Both the position numbers and the translations under genes were made by a program. The notes beneath the pieces are model-generated. The model saw only the letters and a program-made list of their open reading frames with translations. It was not told the DNA's origin and made no database searches. From positions 122,001 through 186,000 of the forward strand of contig CAJNDS010001968.1 of assembly GCA_905221605.1 (NCBI GenBank): a stretch of 64,000 nucleotides of DNA, in the 5' to 3' direction. Shown piece after piece: positions 47,712 to 57,536 of the stretch. The stretch's first letter is position 1; each line of letters opens with the position of its first letter. Origin of the DNA: Symbiodinium natans (Eukaryota > Sar > Dinophyceae > Suessiales > Symbiodiniaceae).

Positions 47712-48897
47712 CACGTAAAGTCCCTAAGTCCGGGAAAACCCTAAACCCTAAACCCTAAACCCTAAGCCTTAAACCCTAAGCCCTAAGCCCTAAGCCCTAA
47801 ACCCTAAACCCTGAACCCTAACCCCTGGAGGTGGTTCTTCGTGCCGATTAGGCACCGTGCGCGTGAGGGATGCAGGGTCAGACGGCGTTTACGGGCCTTC
47901 ATGGCTCAGGGCAATTCGTATTCCATAATTGGCAGGGTTTAGGTTTAGGGTGTAGGGTTCAGGGTTCAGGCTGCTAAACCCTAAACCCTGAACCCTAAAA
48001 CCCTAAACCCTAAACCCCTACAACCCCAAACCCACGAAGCCTAGACCCGAAAGCCCAAAATGTTCAAAGGCCCTCAGCCCTCACCCTGCAGCCCCCAGTT
48101 GCGGAAGCCTTCGCATACCCTGGGGTTTAGGGTTTAGGGTTTAGGGTCTAGGGTTTAGGGTTTAGGGTTTAGGGTTCAGGGTTCAGGGTTTAATTAGAGG
48201 TTAGGGTTTAGGGCTTTGAGTGCAAACATTTCCTCCGCCGGACGAGCTGCCTTGACAACCACAACCCCCCAAGAAGCTGCGCAAGGCCCCGAGACACCCT
48301 AAACCCTAAACCCTAAACCCTAAACCCCAAACCCTAAACCCACCCTTAAGGCTTCAACCTAAAACCCCGAACCCCCCCCCCCCCCCCCCCAAACCAAAAA
48401 AAAAAACAAAAAAAAACCCTAGACCCTGCACCCTAAATCCTAAACCCTAGCCCCCCAAGGGCACTCCCCAAAAACCCCAAGCCCCAAACCCTAATCTCCA
48501 ACCCTGGACCTTGGACCCTTGAGCTCAAATACAACCCTAAAGCCAGAAGCTGTAAAACCTGGATTTAGGGTTTCGGGTTTAGGGTTTAGGGTAACCCTAA
48601 GCCCTAAATAACTCTACTAATCACATAAATACCTAAAGCCCTCAACCCCTTAGACCCGAAGCAACCCCTACGCAACCCTAGGAAACCCAAGTATCCCTAA
48701 GTAACCCTAAGTACCTCCAAGTGACCCTACGCAGCAGCCCTAAACCCTTAAACCCCAAACCCCAAACCCCTCAGTAGCCCTGAAGAGCCCCAAGCAGCCC
48801 AGGTTTAGGGTTTAGGGTTTAGGGTTTAGGGTTTAGGGTTTAGGGTTTAGGGTTTAGGGTTTAGGGTTTAGGGTTTAGGGTTTAGGGCTACCCTGAG

Positions 48898-48965
48898 TCG
48901 TCCGAGACATGGAAGGATCCCGGAGGCGGCAGAGAAGCACGCAGATCATGGCCCAAAGGCGTGGG
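48898..48965 (+). CDS. Exon, unknown protein
   Basis: CCCTGAG acceptor and telomere-type GTTTAG donor at 48966; RPRHGRIPEAAEKHADHGPK then AW. Confidence 0.45.
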
Positions 48966-49175
48966 GTTTAGGGTTTAGGGTTCAGGGTTCCCGGTTTAGG
49001 GTTTAGGGTTTAGGGTTTAGGGTTTAGGGTTTAGGGTTTAGGGTTTAGGGTTCACGTTTTAGGGTTTGGGGTTTAAGGGGTTTACGGGGTTTACCGGGTT
49101 TACAGGGTTTACGGGGGGTTTGTGGGTTTACGGGGTTTCGGGGGTTCACGCGGTTCAGGGTGCGGGGTTTTGGGT

Positions 49176-49350
49176 GCCTAAGCCCTAAGCCCTAAGCCCT
49201 AAGCCCTAAGCCCTAAGCCCTAAGCCCTAAGCCCTAAGCCCTAAGCCCTAAGCCCTAAGCCCTAAGCCCTAAGCCCTAAGCCCTAAGCCCTAAGCCCTAA
49301 GCCCTAGGCCCTAAGGCCCAAGCCCTAAGCCCTAAGACCTAAGCCCTAAG
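49176..49350. repeat. CCCTAAG variant array
   Basis: About 24 almost perfect units of CCCTAAG. The A-to-G change is fixed throughout, so the array expanded locally. Confidence 0.95.
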
Positions 49351-49404
49351 CCCTAAACCTTGAGCTCAACTCTATGGACCGTGCCAATGGAGTACAGTGC
49401 CTAG

Positions 49405-49686
49405 CAATTCTCCGTGGCTACATTATCCTCTACATGGCAGATCAAATCTCCGCATCGTGTCATAGGATGGGACGTGACCAGTGAGTCAGCTCCAAACTCC
49501 GTGGTCTATGGCGAGATGATGATCAATGGTGCCTTCTGCCCTCACTTGCCTCTCCTCCATGATGGGGTGGTTTGCGGCCTGGAACAGACTGCACTCGCTG
49601 ACCAGGAGATCCTCATGCTCTATCGGGACTATACGCCTGAGTCTTGGATATGGCGACAGTACCATGAAAGCTTTGGCGCACAATAG
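49405..49686 (+). CDS. Long exon, 93 codons, unknown protein
   Basis: Starts exactly after GTGCCTAG and runs to TAG at 49684. QFSVATLSSTWQIKSPHRVI, then GWDVTSESAPNSVVYGEMMI ... ALADQEILMLYRDYTPESWI and WRQYHESFGAQ. One of the two longest repeat-free coding stretches. The aromatic LYRDYTPESWIW part resembles, only loosely, a Y-x-P-x-x-W-x-W motif of large alveolate membrane proteins; that is inference. Confidence 0.6.
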   Translation, partial: QFSVATLSSTWQIKSPHRVIGWDVTSESAPNSVVYGEMMINGAFCPHLPLLHDGVVCGLEQTALADQEILMLYRDYTPESWIWRQYHESFGAQ

Positions 49687-49878
49687 TATCGCGGCCAAAA
49701 GTCTCCCGGATTAAAGGGCTAGCTAAGCCTGAATAGGGTTGAGGCTTTGAGGCTTTGAGGGCTTTGTTTAGGTTTAGGGTTTAGGAATTAGCGTCGAGGC
49801 TTTGAGGGCTTAGGTGTTTGAGGGCCGTCGGGGCTCAGGAGCTTCATCGTCTTGATATCTTCAGCTCTTCAGGCTTTA

Positions 49879-49992
49879 CTACTATTTGCTTCACAACCCC
49901 CAACAAAACGAAGAATCAATTTATCCCTGCATTGCCCTACTCAGGAAAATGTTTTACACACTTTGGGGGGTGGTTCTTAAGCAAATAGTAGT
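49879..49992. mobile_element. MITE, family 6, with perfect 8-base target duplication
   Basis: CTACTATTTGCTT on the left and AAGCAAATAGTAG on the right are inverted ends; AACCCCCAACAAAAC and GGGGGGTGGTT lie inside. AGGCTTTA flanks it at 49871-49878 and 49993-50000. Confidence 0.88.
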
Positions 49993-50125
49993 AGGCTTTA
50001 CCCTAAACCCTAAACCCTAAACCCTTTTTGATGCCTGTACCCATGTAAGACCTCAGGCATGCATCTCAGTCCCCTGACTCTGCCTCCGCAGCCCTGGACC
50101 CAGGACCCAGAGTAGGCCTTTATTG

Positions 50126-50218
50126 GGTTTAGGGTTTAGGGTTTAGGGTTTAGGGTTTAGGGTTTAGGGTTTAGGGTTTAGGGTTTAGGGTTTAGGGTTT
50201 AGGGTTTAGGGTTTAGGG
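50126..50218. repeat. TTTAGGG array inside an element
   Basis: About 13 perfect TTTAGGG units. CAGAGTAGGCC lies before and GAGTAGGCCCC after it; the sequence beyond resembles 55178-55270, so the array appears to split a repeated element. Confidence 0.85.
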
Positions 50219-50437
50219 CTGCGACCTTGAGTAGGCCCCGATTCCCTGTTTTCAGGGTTTGGGTTCCCTTATATCCCCCTTTAAACCAAGAGCACCCTTT
50301 TTTGCCTAGGTCACTCCTGAGGTTACTCCTGACTTTAGAATTTCCGAATCCCAAACCCAAAACTCTGGACGCCTGAACCCTAAAAACAAAACCGAAAACA
50401 TGCCAAGAGACCTCATACTGGCCTCATGAAGATTCAG

Positions 50438-50463
50438 GGCGTGCTGACCCAGGGGTTCTTCCG
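50438..50463 (+). CDS. 26-base exon
   Basis: AAGATTCAG acceptor and GTAGGG donor; GVLTQGFF plus two bases. Confidence 0.42.
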
Positions 50464-50653
50464 GTAGGGGTTTTAGGGCTTAGGGTTTTGCATCTGAACC
50501 TACACCCCATCAACCCTTAGCAACCCGAAGCCCTGAAGCCCTAAGACCCTGAACCCTAAAACCCCATTGAACCGAAGCCCAAAACCCAAAACCCTAAACC
50601 CTGAACCCTAAACCCTAAACCATGAACCCTGAACCCTAAACCGCTTTTTCCAG

Positions 50654-50721
50654 TCCGGGGGCGGCCACAGCCACGGTCATCGCGTGGAGGGCCTGCAGAT
50701 CCTCGCCCTTGAGGAAATAGG
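50654..50721 (+). CDS. Exon, histidine-rich
   Basis: CTTTTTCCAG is an excellent acceptor. SGGGHSHGHRVEGLQILALE then EI, with GTCTAG after it. H-S-H-G-H could bind metal. Another frame (PGAATATVIAWRACRSS) is open and would match the preceding exon's phase. Confidence 0.45.
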
Positions 50722-50900
50722 GTCTAGGGTCTATAGGGTCTAGGGTCTATAGGGTCTATAGGGTCTATAGGGTCTAGGGTCTAGGGTCTAGGGTTTAGGG
50801 TTTAGGGTTTAGGGTTTAGGGTTTAGGGCTTGGGGTTTAGGGTTTAGGGTTTAGGGTTTAGGGTTTAGGGTTTAGGGTTCAGGGTTTAGGGTTTAGGGTT
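50718..50900. repeat. GGTCTATA/TTTAGGG composite array
   Basis: Begins with units of GGTCTATAGGGTCTAG and grades into perfect TTTAGGG. Confidence 0.85.
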
Positions 50901-51085
50901 TAGGGCAATTTCGAAGTTGAGGTTTTCAGGGTTAAGACCTAGGGCCCATTGCTTTTGAACCGGTGCGCCCTTCTTCCCCCAATGATCTAGCCCAGGGTTT
51001 AGGGTTTAGGGTCTAGGGTTGGGGGGGGGTTAGGGTTTAGGGTTTAGCCAGAATTGCGGCCACTTCCGAGCCCCCTCCCCTCCAG

Positions 51086-51122
51086 GGAGAAAGCTCGACT
51101 ACCCCAATTTATGGCTTTGTGG
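51086..51122 (+). CDS. Small exon with excellent acceptor
   Basis: CCCCTCCCCTCCAG acceptor, GESSTTPIYGFV, then GTAGTG at 51123. Confidence 0.5.
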
Positions 51123-51182
51123 GTAGTGTGGGGTTTATATAGGGTTTAGGGTTTAGGGTTTGGGGTTTGGGGTTTTGCCCCG

Positions 51183-51305
51183 GGTGGCTTGTTCCCGCTC
51201 GACGAACTGTGCACCAACTTGGACGTCTCCAGCGCAAACCTCGGCTCGACTAGGCCACTCAGAGGACTGCAGCCACCATACATATCTTACTTAGCCAATA
51301 GTTGA
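51183..51305 (+). CDS. Coding-like island
   Basis: GGLFPLDELCTNLDVSSANL then GSTRPLRGLQPPYISYLANS and TGA. A second plus frame is open. Exon borders not clear. Confidence 0.42.
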   Translation, partial: GGLFPLDELCTNLDVSSANLGSTRPLRGLQPPYISYLANS

Positions 51306-51386
51306 ACTTTAAACTTTTTGGGTTTCCTTTTTTAGTAGGAATAATGAAGTTTCCCCTTGTTTCCCCTGGGCTATTGGAGACGTAAG

Positions 51387-51526
51387 ATATGGGCTATATG
51401 GTGCAGTCCCAGATAGATAGTCTGGTGCAAAGCCAGGGGCGGTACGGTACGGATGTGATTTTCGTGCCGGGCATTGTCGCCCGAGGGTTGGTTCCCGGTG
51501 GCGGGCCTAGAGGCCGCACTACGTGA
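51387..51526 (+). CDS. Candidate exon, 45 codons
   Basis: After GACGTAAG: MGYMVQSQIDSLVQSQGRYG then TDVIFVPGIVARGLVPGGGP, RGRTT and TGA. The minus strand is also open over 51371-51634. Confidence 0.42.
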
Positions 51527-51658
51527 CTGGGCCGTGCCCAGTCCAGTGGGAGGATAACCGCCGAGGCTTCCGCCGCGAGGGGGTTTGGGGTTTGGGGTTT
51601 GGGGTTTGGGGTTTGGGGTCCCGAACTCGCCCACTGGCCCGAAGTTAGAACACCTCAG

Positions 51659-51713
51659 TCATGTTCGATCCTGGGTTCTGCAATAGACTTTACAGCCTTC
51701 GAAAGCAAGCAAC
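51659..51713 (+). CDS. Exon with two strong splice sites
   Basis: CACCTCAG acceptor and GTAAGC donor at 51714; after two bases MFDPGFCNRLYSLRKQA plus two bases. Confidence 0.55.
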
Positions 51714-51776
51714 GTAAGCTCCAAGAGAAAGCAACCTAAGAACTGGGCACAAGCTGAGTCCTAAACCCTAAACCCT

Positions 51777-51878
51777 AAACCCTAAGCCCTAAGCCCTAAG
51801 CCCTAAGCCCTAAGCCCTAAGCCCTAAGCCCTAAGCCCTAAGCCCTAAGCCCTAAGCCCTAAGCCCTAAGCCCTAAAC
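51777..51878. repeat. CCCTAAG variant array
   Basis: About 13 CCCTAAG units, the same variant as at 49176, embedded in CCCTAAA. Confidence 0.92.
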
Positions 51879-51916
51879 CCAAACCCTAAACCCTAAACCC
51901 TAAACCCTTCTTGAAG

Positions 51917-52025
51917 CCACCGGAAGGCCAGGCTTCCCCTTACACCAAAGATGCAAACGAGAGCGAACTGAGGATCAAGGGCGGGCCAGCCAGTGGCACC
52001 TACTCAGGCGCGCGCTGCAATTTAG
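51917..52025 (+). CDS. Exon, polar extracellular-type segment
   Basis: CTTCTTGAAG acceptor and GTTTGG donor. Thirty-six codons: PPEGQASPYTKDANESELRI then KGGPASGTYSGARCNL. Clean coding content flanked directly by CCCTAAA on the left. Confidence 0.58.
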
Positions 52026-52029
52026 GTTT

Positions 52030-52780
52030 GGGGTTTAGGGTTAAGGCCCGAAACCCTAAACGCTAACCCTAAACCCTCAACCTTCAACCCTCAACCCTCA
52101 ACCCTAAACCCTGAACCCTGAACCCTGAACCCTGAACCCTGAACCCTAAACCCTAAACCCTAAACCCTAAACCCTAAACCCTAAACCCTAAACCGAACAG
52201 AGTCTCGCAGCTTCCTGTGTGTTTGGGTTTTAACGTGCATGGTTTGGGGTTTAGGGCCGTGTGGGGTCCTAACCCAGCTCTAACTCGGGTTCAGGGTTTA
52301 GGGTTTAGGGTTTAGGGTTTGGGGCTAGTCCCTGCACAAACTAAGGCCCCAAACAAGCTAAGTGAAGGGTTTTTAGGGGTAGCTCAGCATCCATGTCCCT
52401 AAAACCTAGACATTCTTTTGCCAAGTTTTAGCCAGCGGTGTCCCTCCAGTAGGGTCTTGGAGGTTTTGCAAACCCTAAACCCTAAACCCTAAACCCTAAA
52501 CCCTAGACCCTAAAACCTAAACCCTAAACCCTAAACCCTAGACCCTAGACCCTAAACCCTAAACCCGTTGCACTTCGAAGCCCTAAAGTAACTGAAGCTT
52601 ACGCCCGACTGCCCGCAAGCCTAAACCCCGAAGATTCTCGACCCCAAATCCCCTTTAGATTCGAGACCCCTTAAGCCCTTTGTAGGCTCTTAACCTTAAA
52701 ACCCTCTGAGTCCAAATCCTAAAACTGAACCCGTAGGCTCTAAACCCTAGACCCTAGACCCTAAACCCTAAACCCTAAAC
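52030..52780. repeat. Mixed telomere-like tracts
   Basis: CCCTCAA and CCCTGAA units (52070-52145), CCCTAAA (52146-52195, 52470-52565, 52745-52785) and short spacers. The spacer 52400-52470 is open on both strands; no exon supported. Confidence 0.65.
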
Positions 52781-52788
52781 CCTACTAG

Positions 52789-52859
52789 AGCACCAAGCTT
52801 TTTTTGCACCCACGAGGCATCCTGGAAACGGATGACAAGGGCACCAAGAGGCCCCTTGG
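52789..52859 (+). CDS. Exon, basic/polar
   Basis: CCTACTAG acceptor and GTGTTG donor at 52860. STKLFLHPRGILETDDKGTK then RPL plus two bases. Phase fits the exon at 53271. Confidence 0.55.
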
Positions 52860-53270
52860 GTGTTGAGGTCTAAGCGTTTTAGGGTTTTGGGTTTCGGGTT
52901 TAGGATTCAAGGTTAGGGTTTCGGGTTTAGGGTTTTGGGTTTTGGGTTTAGGGTTTTGGATTTTGGGTTTTGGGTTTAGGCATGAGGGTTTAGAGTTTCG
53001 GGTTGAAGTTTTGGCGGTTTACGGGCCCTCAGCGCTAAGCCCCAAGCCCTGACCCCCACCCCCCTAGTTTAGAACAACGCCAATGTGTCTTCTTCCGTTG
53101 CGACATTCTCTAGCTGGAGGCCCTGACTGAGTGGCTTTAGGGTGTAGGGTTTAGGGTCGAGGGTTGGTTAGCCAGGTCCGAAACCCCAAACCTAAACTTC
53201 AGGGTTTAGGGTTTGGGGTTTAGGCTTTAGGGTTTAAGGTTCTTCTTCAAGGGCCGCTGTCAAGTCGCAG

Positions 53271-53345
53271 GTTGGTGGTCGATATCTTCGACAAAGGCCC
53301 CGACGACAAGCCCATGAAGCCCATAGCCGCCCGCTTGAGACAAGG
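53271..53345 (+). CDS. Exon, lysine/aspartate-rich
   Basis: CAAGTCGCAG acceptor and GTTTTC donor at 53346. LVVDIFDKGPDDKPMKPIAA then RLRQ. The frame is open upstream too (VLLQGPLSSRR). Confidence 0.55.
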
Positions 53346-53690
53346 GTTTTCGGCTTAGTAGCTGAGTGAGTACACTTTACACTTTTTCGAGTACTATAAT
53401 CCCTATAGAACTGAACGTGTACACACTTTCTTTTTTTTTTTTGGGGGGGGGGGGGGGGTTATGGACTCAGCAACTAAGTTTTCGGGTTCTAGTTGAGGGG
53501 GAAAAGGAGGGACCCCTAGAAGGGACCCTTATTCTTATTCCCCTAGCTAGCCCTATAGATACCTTACATAGTCCTCATATACCCAAGTAGCCCGTAAAGA
53601 ACCCCTCAATAACCCCTCAGGTCCCTTATAAGGGTCCCTCCTTGAGTCCCTGGTTACAAGGGAGTCAAACTCGGACCTCTAAACCCTAAA

Positions 53691-53781
53691 CCCTAAACCC
53701 TAAACCCTAAACCCTAAACCCTAAACCCTAAACCCTAAACCCTAAACCCTAAACCCTAAACCCTAAACCCTAAACCCTAAA
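53691..53781. repeat. CCCTAAA array
   Basis: Thirteen perfect units between element remnants (53505-53670, GGAGGGACCC...GGGTCCCTCC arms). Confidence 0.92.
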
Positions 53782-53841
53782 CTTTTACGGTTCCCTTAGT
53801 AGGGCCGAATATGGCTCTTATTCATTTTGTCCTTGGAGGAC

Positions 53842-54022
53842 TTTGTAGCCCAGTGGTTTCCTTTTTACCTTTTTTGGTTCAAGGTTCCCTTATGAAGTAA
53901 CTAACCCCAGAAAAGGGTAACCTTGACATAATATGGTTACTGGGCTACCAAGAGTATAAGTAGATATAGTTGCAATACGGGAATACTATTTAGTAATTAT
54001 TCCGACCCCTATATTCCACCAT
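53842..54022. mobile_element. MITE, family 3, with conserved tail
   Basis: TTTGTAGCCCAGTGGTTTCC on the left, GGTTACTGGGCTACCAA on the right, then the tail TATAGTTGCAATACGGG...TTATTCCGACCCCTATATTCC shared with 44830-44896. Confidence 0.75.
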
Positions 54023-54186
54023 CTTAAACAAACGGTCTGCCTTATGATGAAGTCTGCGTTCTAAACCCTTCAAGGCTCAAGGTTTGCGGGCGAGTCAGGG
54101 CTTACATGGGTTTAGGGTTTAGGGTTTAGGGGTTTAGGGTTGAGGGTTTAGGGTTTAGGGTTTAGGCTTGGGTTTTTGGGCTTCAG

Positions 54187-54284
54187 GCTGTAGAGAGAGG
54201 AGGTCGAGAGCCCACAGAAACTGCTCGACAGCCCAAAGCTGTCTACACCTGCACTGGGGACCTAGCGCCTAAACATCCCGAAGG
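54187..54284 (+). CDS. Exon, 32 codons
   Basis: GGCTTCAG acceptor; AVERGGREPTETARQPKAVY then TCTGDLAPKHPE, ending at a telomere-type GTTTAG. Confidence 0.5.
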
Positions 54285-54389
54285 GTTTAGGGCTTAGGGC
54301 TTAGGGTTTTGGATTTAGGGTTTAGGGTTTAGGGTATAGGAACCTCTGACTCCTACAAAGCTAAACCCACAAAGCCTAAAACTCCAAGC

Positions 54390-54556
54390 ATGGGTTCCCT
54401 TACTACCCCCTCTACATTACCCCCCCCCCCCCCTCCCACCCCCCTGGTTCCCCCCATAACTAACCTTAATTAGGCTTAAATATCCCTAAATAGCCGAAAT
54501 TATGGGGGGGGAACCTAGGGGGCTAGTATAGAGGGGGGTAGTAGGGGGGAACCCAT
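54390..54556. mobile_element. MITE, family 5
   Basis: CATGGGTTCCCTTACTACCC on the left and GGGTAGTAGGGGGGAACCCATG on the right (described in two parts: GGGTAGTAGG and GGGGAACCCATG). Core CTTAATTAGGCTTAAATATCC is shared with 38991. Confidence 0.78.
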
Positions 54557-54629
54557 GATGCCAACCCTGTAAACTACCAACCCCTGACTCTAAAGAACCT
54601 TGGATAGGCCCTACACTTGCTACTTCCAG

Positions 54630-54670
54630 CCCTATAACATCCTCGAGATTCCCCAACACCCTAAACCAGG
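54630..54670 (+). CDS. Candidate small exon
   Basis: TTGCTACTTCCAG is a very good acceptor; PYNILEIPQHPKPG follows. Confidence 0.4.
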
Positions 54671-54786
54671 GTTTTTGATTAGGGTTTAGGGTTTAGGGTT
54701 TAGGGTTCAGGGTTCAGGGTTTAGGGTTTAGGGTTTAGGGTTTAGGGTTTAGGGTTTAGGGTCTACGCCCCAAACTCTAAACCCAG

Positions 54787-54883
54787 GCTTATGAGGATAA
54801 GCCGCACAGCTTCAGCTGGATCTGCGAGGGGTCACCTGGCTGGGTCTCGGGAATTTCGGGTGCAGCGCTTAAGGTTCCGGGCC
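54787..54883 (+). CDS. Exon, extracellular-type segment
   Basis: AAACCCAG acceptor and GTTTAG donor at 54884. AYEDKPHSFSWICEGSPGWV then SGISGAALKVPG. The S-F-S-W-x-C core resembles REJ/PKD-type surface domains (inference). Another frame is open. Confidence 0.5.
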
Positions 54884-55045
54884 GTTTAGGGTTTAGGGTT
54901 TAGGGTTTAGGGTTGGTTTAGGGTTTAGGGTTTAGGGTTTAGGGTTTAGGGTTTAGGGTTTAGGGTTTAGGGTTTAGGGTTTAGGGTTTAGGGTTCAGGG
55001 TTCAGGGTTCAGGGTTCAGGGTGCAGGGTTCAGGGTTCAGGGTTA
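54884..55045. repeat. TTTAGGG array grading into TTCAGGG
   Basis: About 17 TTTAGGG units then 8 TTCAGGG units, a block-wise variant change. Confidence 0.92.
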
Positions 55046-55402
55046 AGTCTTGGGCTTCCGTCCCCACTTGATAGTCTTGCCCGCGCTGAACCCCACGACG
55101 CACGGAGGTCTGATGGGATAGCTGCATTAGGGTTTAGGGTTTAGGGTTTAGGGTTCAGGGTTCAGGGTCTAGGGTTCTGGGACCCAGAGTAGGCCCTTAT
55201 TCTCTTGATAAGGGCTTAGGTTCCCTGATGAGCCCCTGTAAGCAAAAGGGTACCCTTTTTATACCTAGGTGACGGGTTTGCGGTTCCATGTACATACCCA
55301 TACAGTACATGCTTGGGCCCAAAAGCTACTCTATAGGAAGCCCTTTAAGGCCCAAGTATACCTAAACCCTAAATCCTAAACCCTTGGCACTTAAAAGTTC
55401 AG

Positions 55403-55567
55403 GGTGCAGGGTACCGTCTTGAAGCCCCACACCTGCCAAGCTTGGTGCGCCTCTATGCCCGCCTAAACCGAGCTGGAGCAAGTGATCCAGAGACAGAAAG
55501 AAAGGCAGCTAGAAGAGAAGTAGCGATAAAGAGTAATAAGGGAAGACAGAAGGAAGACTCGCCCTAG
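55403..55567 (+). CDS. Candidate exon or gene end, 54 codons
   Basis: AAAGTTCAG acceptor; GAGYRLEAPHLPSLVRLYAR then LNRAGASDPETERKAARREV, a basic tail and TAG at 55565. Longer than chance would easily give. Confidence 0.48.
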   Translation, partial: GAGYRLEAPHLPSLVRLYARLNRAGASDPETERKAARREVAIKSNKGRQKEDSP

Positions 55568-55608
55568 TAAAACAGGACCCCCCATATTGTGCCCTTGGGG
55601 ATACACAG

Positions 55609-55752
55609 TACTTGGAGGTTCAGGGTACTCAGTAACCCAATCATCACTATACTTCTAACCCAATTATAACCCTACTAGGGTAATTAGGGGGCTTACACGT
55701 GGGTCAGAAATGCTGTTAGAATTGGCGACTATGTACCACGAACCTCCAAGTA
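55609..55752. mobile_element. MITE, family 1
   Basis: TACTTGGAGGTTCAGGGTAC on the left and GTACCACGAACCTCCAAGTA on the right, inverted with two mismatches; core TAACCCAATTATAACCC. Confidence 0.8.
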
Positions 55753-55809
55753 CAGTCAGAGTTTCACTAACCCTAAACCCTAAACCCTAAACCCTAAACC
55801 CTCAACGAG

Positions 55810-55905
55810 GTACCTCGCTGCTTTGGGACCGTGCGTCGGCACTCTTTTGCGATTCTGCTGGCCCATTTGCCTGACGCGGCCGCTGCGCACCTCGCTGGGT
55901 CTCAG
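55810..55905 (+). CDS. Exon, 32 codons, good splice sites
   Basis: CTCAACGAG acceptor and GTAGTC donor at 55906, phase 0 throughout: VPRCFGTVRRHSFAILLAHL then PDAAAAHLAGSQ. Confidence 0.55.
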
Positions 55906-56091
55906 GTAGTCTCGTTCCGGGTTCAGGGCCTAGGGCACCCCGAAACCCTAAACCCCAAACCCCAAACCCCAAACCCTAAACCCTAAACCCTAAACCCTAA
56001 ACCCTAGCCCTAAACCCTAAACCCCAAGCATGTTTGAGGACCCTGGGATGACTTCAAGGTTCACCACCTACTCTCATTTGGGGGTTGATTA

Positions 56092-56260
56092 CTACGTATT
56101 GCTTAAGTTTCTCCCCACCCCCCAACAAAATAGACAATATATATATATATGTATGTATGTATGTATATATATATATATATATTCTTCCTGATGAGCGTTA
56201 CAGATGATTGTTATTTCTATGATATGCTTTTAAAACTATTTTGGGGTTCTTAAGCAAATA
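56092..56260. mobile_element. MITE, family 6, with 8-base target duplication
   Basis: CTACGTATTGCTTAAG on the left and CTTAAGCAAATA on the right, with a (TA/TG)n microsatellite in the middle. GTTGATTA flanks it at 56084-56091 and 56261-56268. Confidence 0.85.
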
Positions 56261-56279
56261 GTTGATTAGGAGTTTCTAG

Positions 56280-56819
56280 TATTCTGTCTATGAGCGTCAC
56301 TACGTGCTGGCTCTCGGTGAGCAGTATCGGGGATTGGGTGACATCCTCGATCAGCAGTGCGTGCTGCAGAGGGTCATCACCTACTTGACAGGGGCAAGCG
56401 CGCGTGGTCAACGACAAGCATGCTTGCACCGAATATTTTCTCTAGGAGAAGATGTGTCTCCGGAGACACGGGGGTTCATGTTGAAGTTTCGTCGGGAAGA
56501 CGACTGCGACCTTCAATCTCTTTCAGAGAACTCAGAGAGGATAGTGGGCTTGTTCATGAGCTCAGCGTTCTACGGAAGCGGCCAAGTCGTGAGACAGCCC
56601 GTGTGGGCTTTTGCGACGTGGTGCAATGCGCCTCCGAATGACAAAGAGAGGCTTCTGTCTATGACTTTAGAAGAATACAAACCCAAAACTCTAAACCCTA
56701 AACCCCAAACCATCACAAAATTCGATCGTCTAGTACAAGAAGCTCATATTTCCTTATCTACCTTCGTTATATGCATGCGAAGAAAGCTTGCTTTCTATGT
56801 TCTATGTTTACGAGAGTAG
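56280..56819 (+). CDS. Longest coding stretch, 179 codons, unknown protein
   Basis: Starts after GAGTTTCTAG, 12 bases past a MITE, and runs to TAG at 56817. YSVYERHYVLALGEQYRGLG, DILDQQCVLQRVITYLTGAS, then ...ETRGFMLKFRREDDCDLQSL... up to LLSMTLEEYK. The next ten codons (PKTLNPKPQT) are a degenerate CCCTAAA block, after which TKFDRLVQEAHISLSTFVIC and MRRKLAFYVLCLRE follow. Either the repeat is translated or the true exon ends near 56680. Largely helical and soluble; no family recognised. Confidence 0.58.
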   Translation, partial: YSVYERHYVLALGEQYRGLGDILDQQCVLQRVITYLTGASARGQRQACLHRIFSLGEDVSPETRGFMLKFRREDDCDLQSLSENSERIVGLFMSSAFYGSGQVVRQPVWAFATWCNAPPNDKERLLSMTLEEYKPKTLNPKPQTITKFDRLVQEAHISLSTFVICMRRKLAFYVLCLRE

Positions 56820-57029
56820 GGGGCCCCAATGTAGACCCCCAAATAGTAGGATCCCCTTCTACTGAGGACCCCAATAAGGTACCCCCTAGTATCGTAACAA
56901 CATGGTTTAGGGTTTTAGGGTTCAGGGTTTAGGGTTTAGGGTTTAGACCAGGATGGGCAAGTAGGCCCTAGAATCCCCGTAACCATCCTTACAAGGGGCC
57001 TTTGCCTTTATTATTATTTTTTTTATTTA

Positions 57030-57056
57030 TTTATTTTTTTTTTTGGGGGGGGGGGT
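57030..57056. repeat. T run followed by G run
   Basis: TTATTTTTTTTTTTT then eleven or so G, as at 53430-53458. Recurrent T-run/G-run pairs mark element centres. Confidence 0.7.
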
Positions 57057-57250
57057 TATTATGAGGTCCCAGAACTCCCATAAGCATCCCTATACACCCT
57101 TAGTTTTGGGAGTGGCTGAAGCCCACAGGCTGTGTCATTTCCGAGGCGACCCTAAACCCTAAACCCTAAACCTAAACCCCAAACCCTAAACCCTAAACCC
57201 CAAACCCCAAACCCTAAACCCTGGCCTCTTCTGCTTTCTTCGTATCCCAG

Positions 57251-57284
57251 GCGTGGCGTCAGAGATCATCCTGCGTCCTGGCTG
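57251..57284 (+). CDS. Small exon
   Basis: TTCGTATCCCAG acceptor and GTGTTT donor; VASEIILRPG. Confidence 0.42.
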
Positions 57285-57462
57285 GTGTTTGAGTTTAGCG
57301 CCCAGGGTTAAGAGTTTAGGGTTTAGAGGTTAGGGTTTAGGGTTTAGGCGTGTTGGATGGCTGGGATTCAAGGAAGCTCCAGGATGTTTTAGGGTTTGGG
57401 GTTTTGGGGTTTGGGGGTTTTGGGGTTTTGGGTTTTTGGGTTTTTTGGGGTTTTGGGGTTAG

Positions 57463-57536
57463 CATGAGGCTCAGATTCAAGACATGCCATGCTCATTACT
57501 TTTTGAAAAAGCCAGAATTGTTGAGAATTTGTACAG
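57463..57536 (+). CDS. Exon, basic
   Basis: GGGGTTAG acceptor and GTTTAG donor, both telomere-like. MRLRFKTCHAHYFLKKPELL then RICT. Confidence 0.48.

Noticed and set aside
55035-55128. Island with open frames on both strands (for example CVVGFSAGKTIKWG on minus)
   Set aside because: Three or more frames are open and no donor/acceptor pair fits one of them better.
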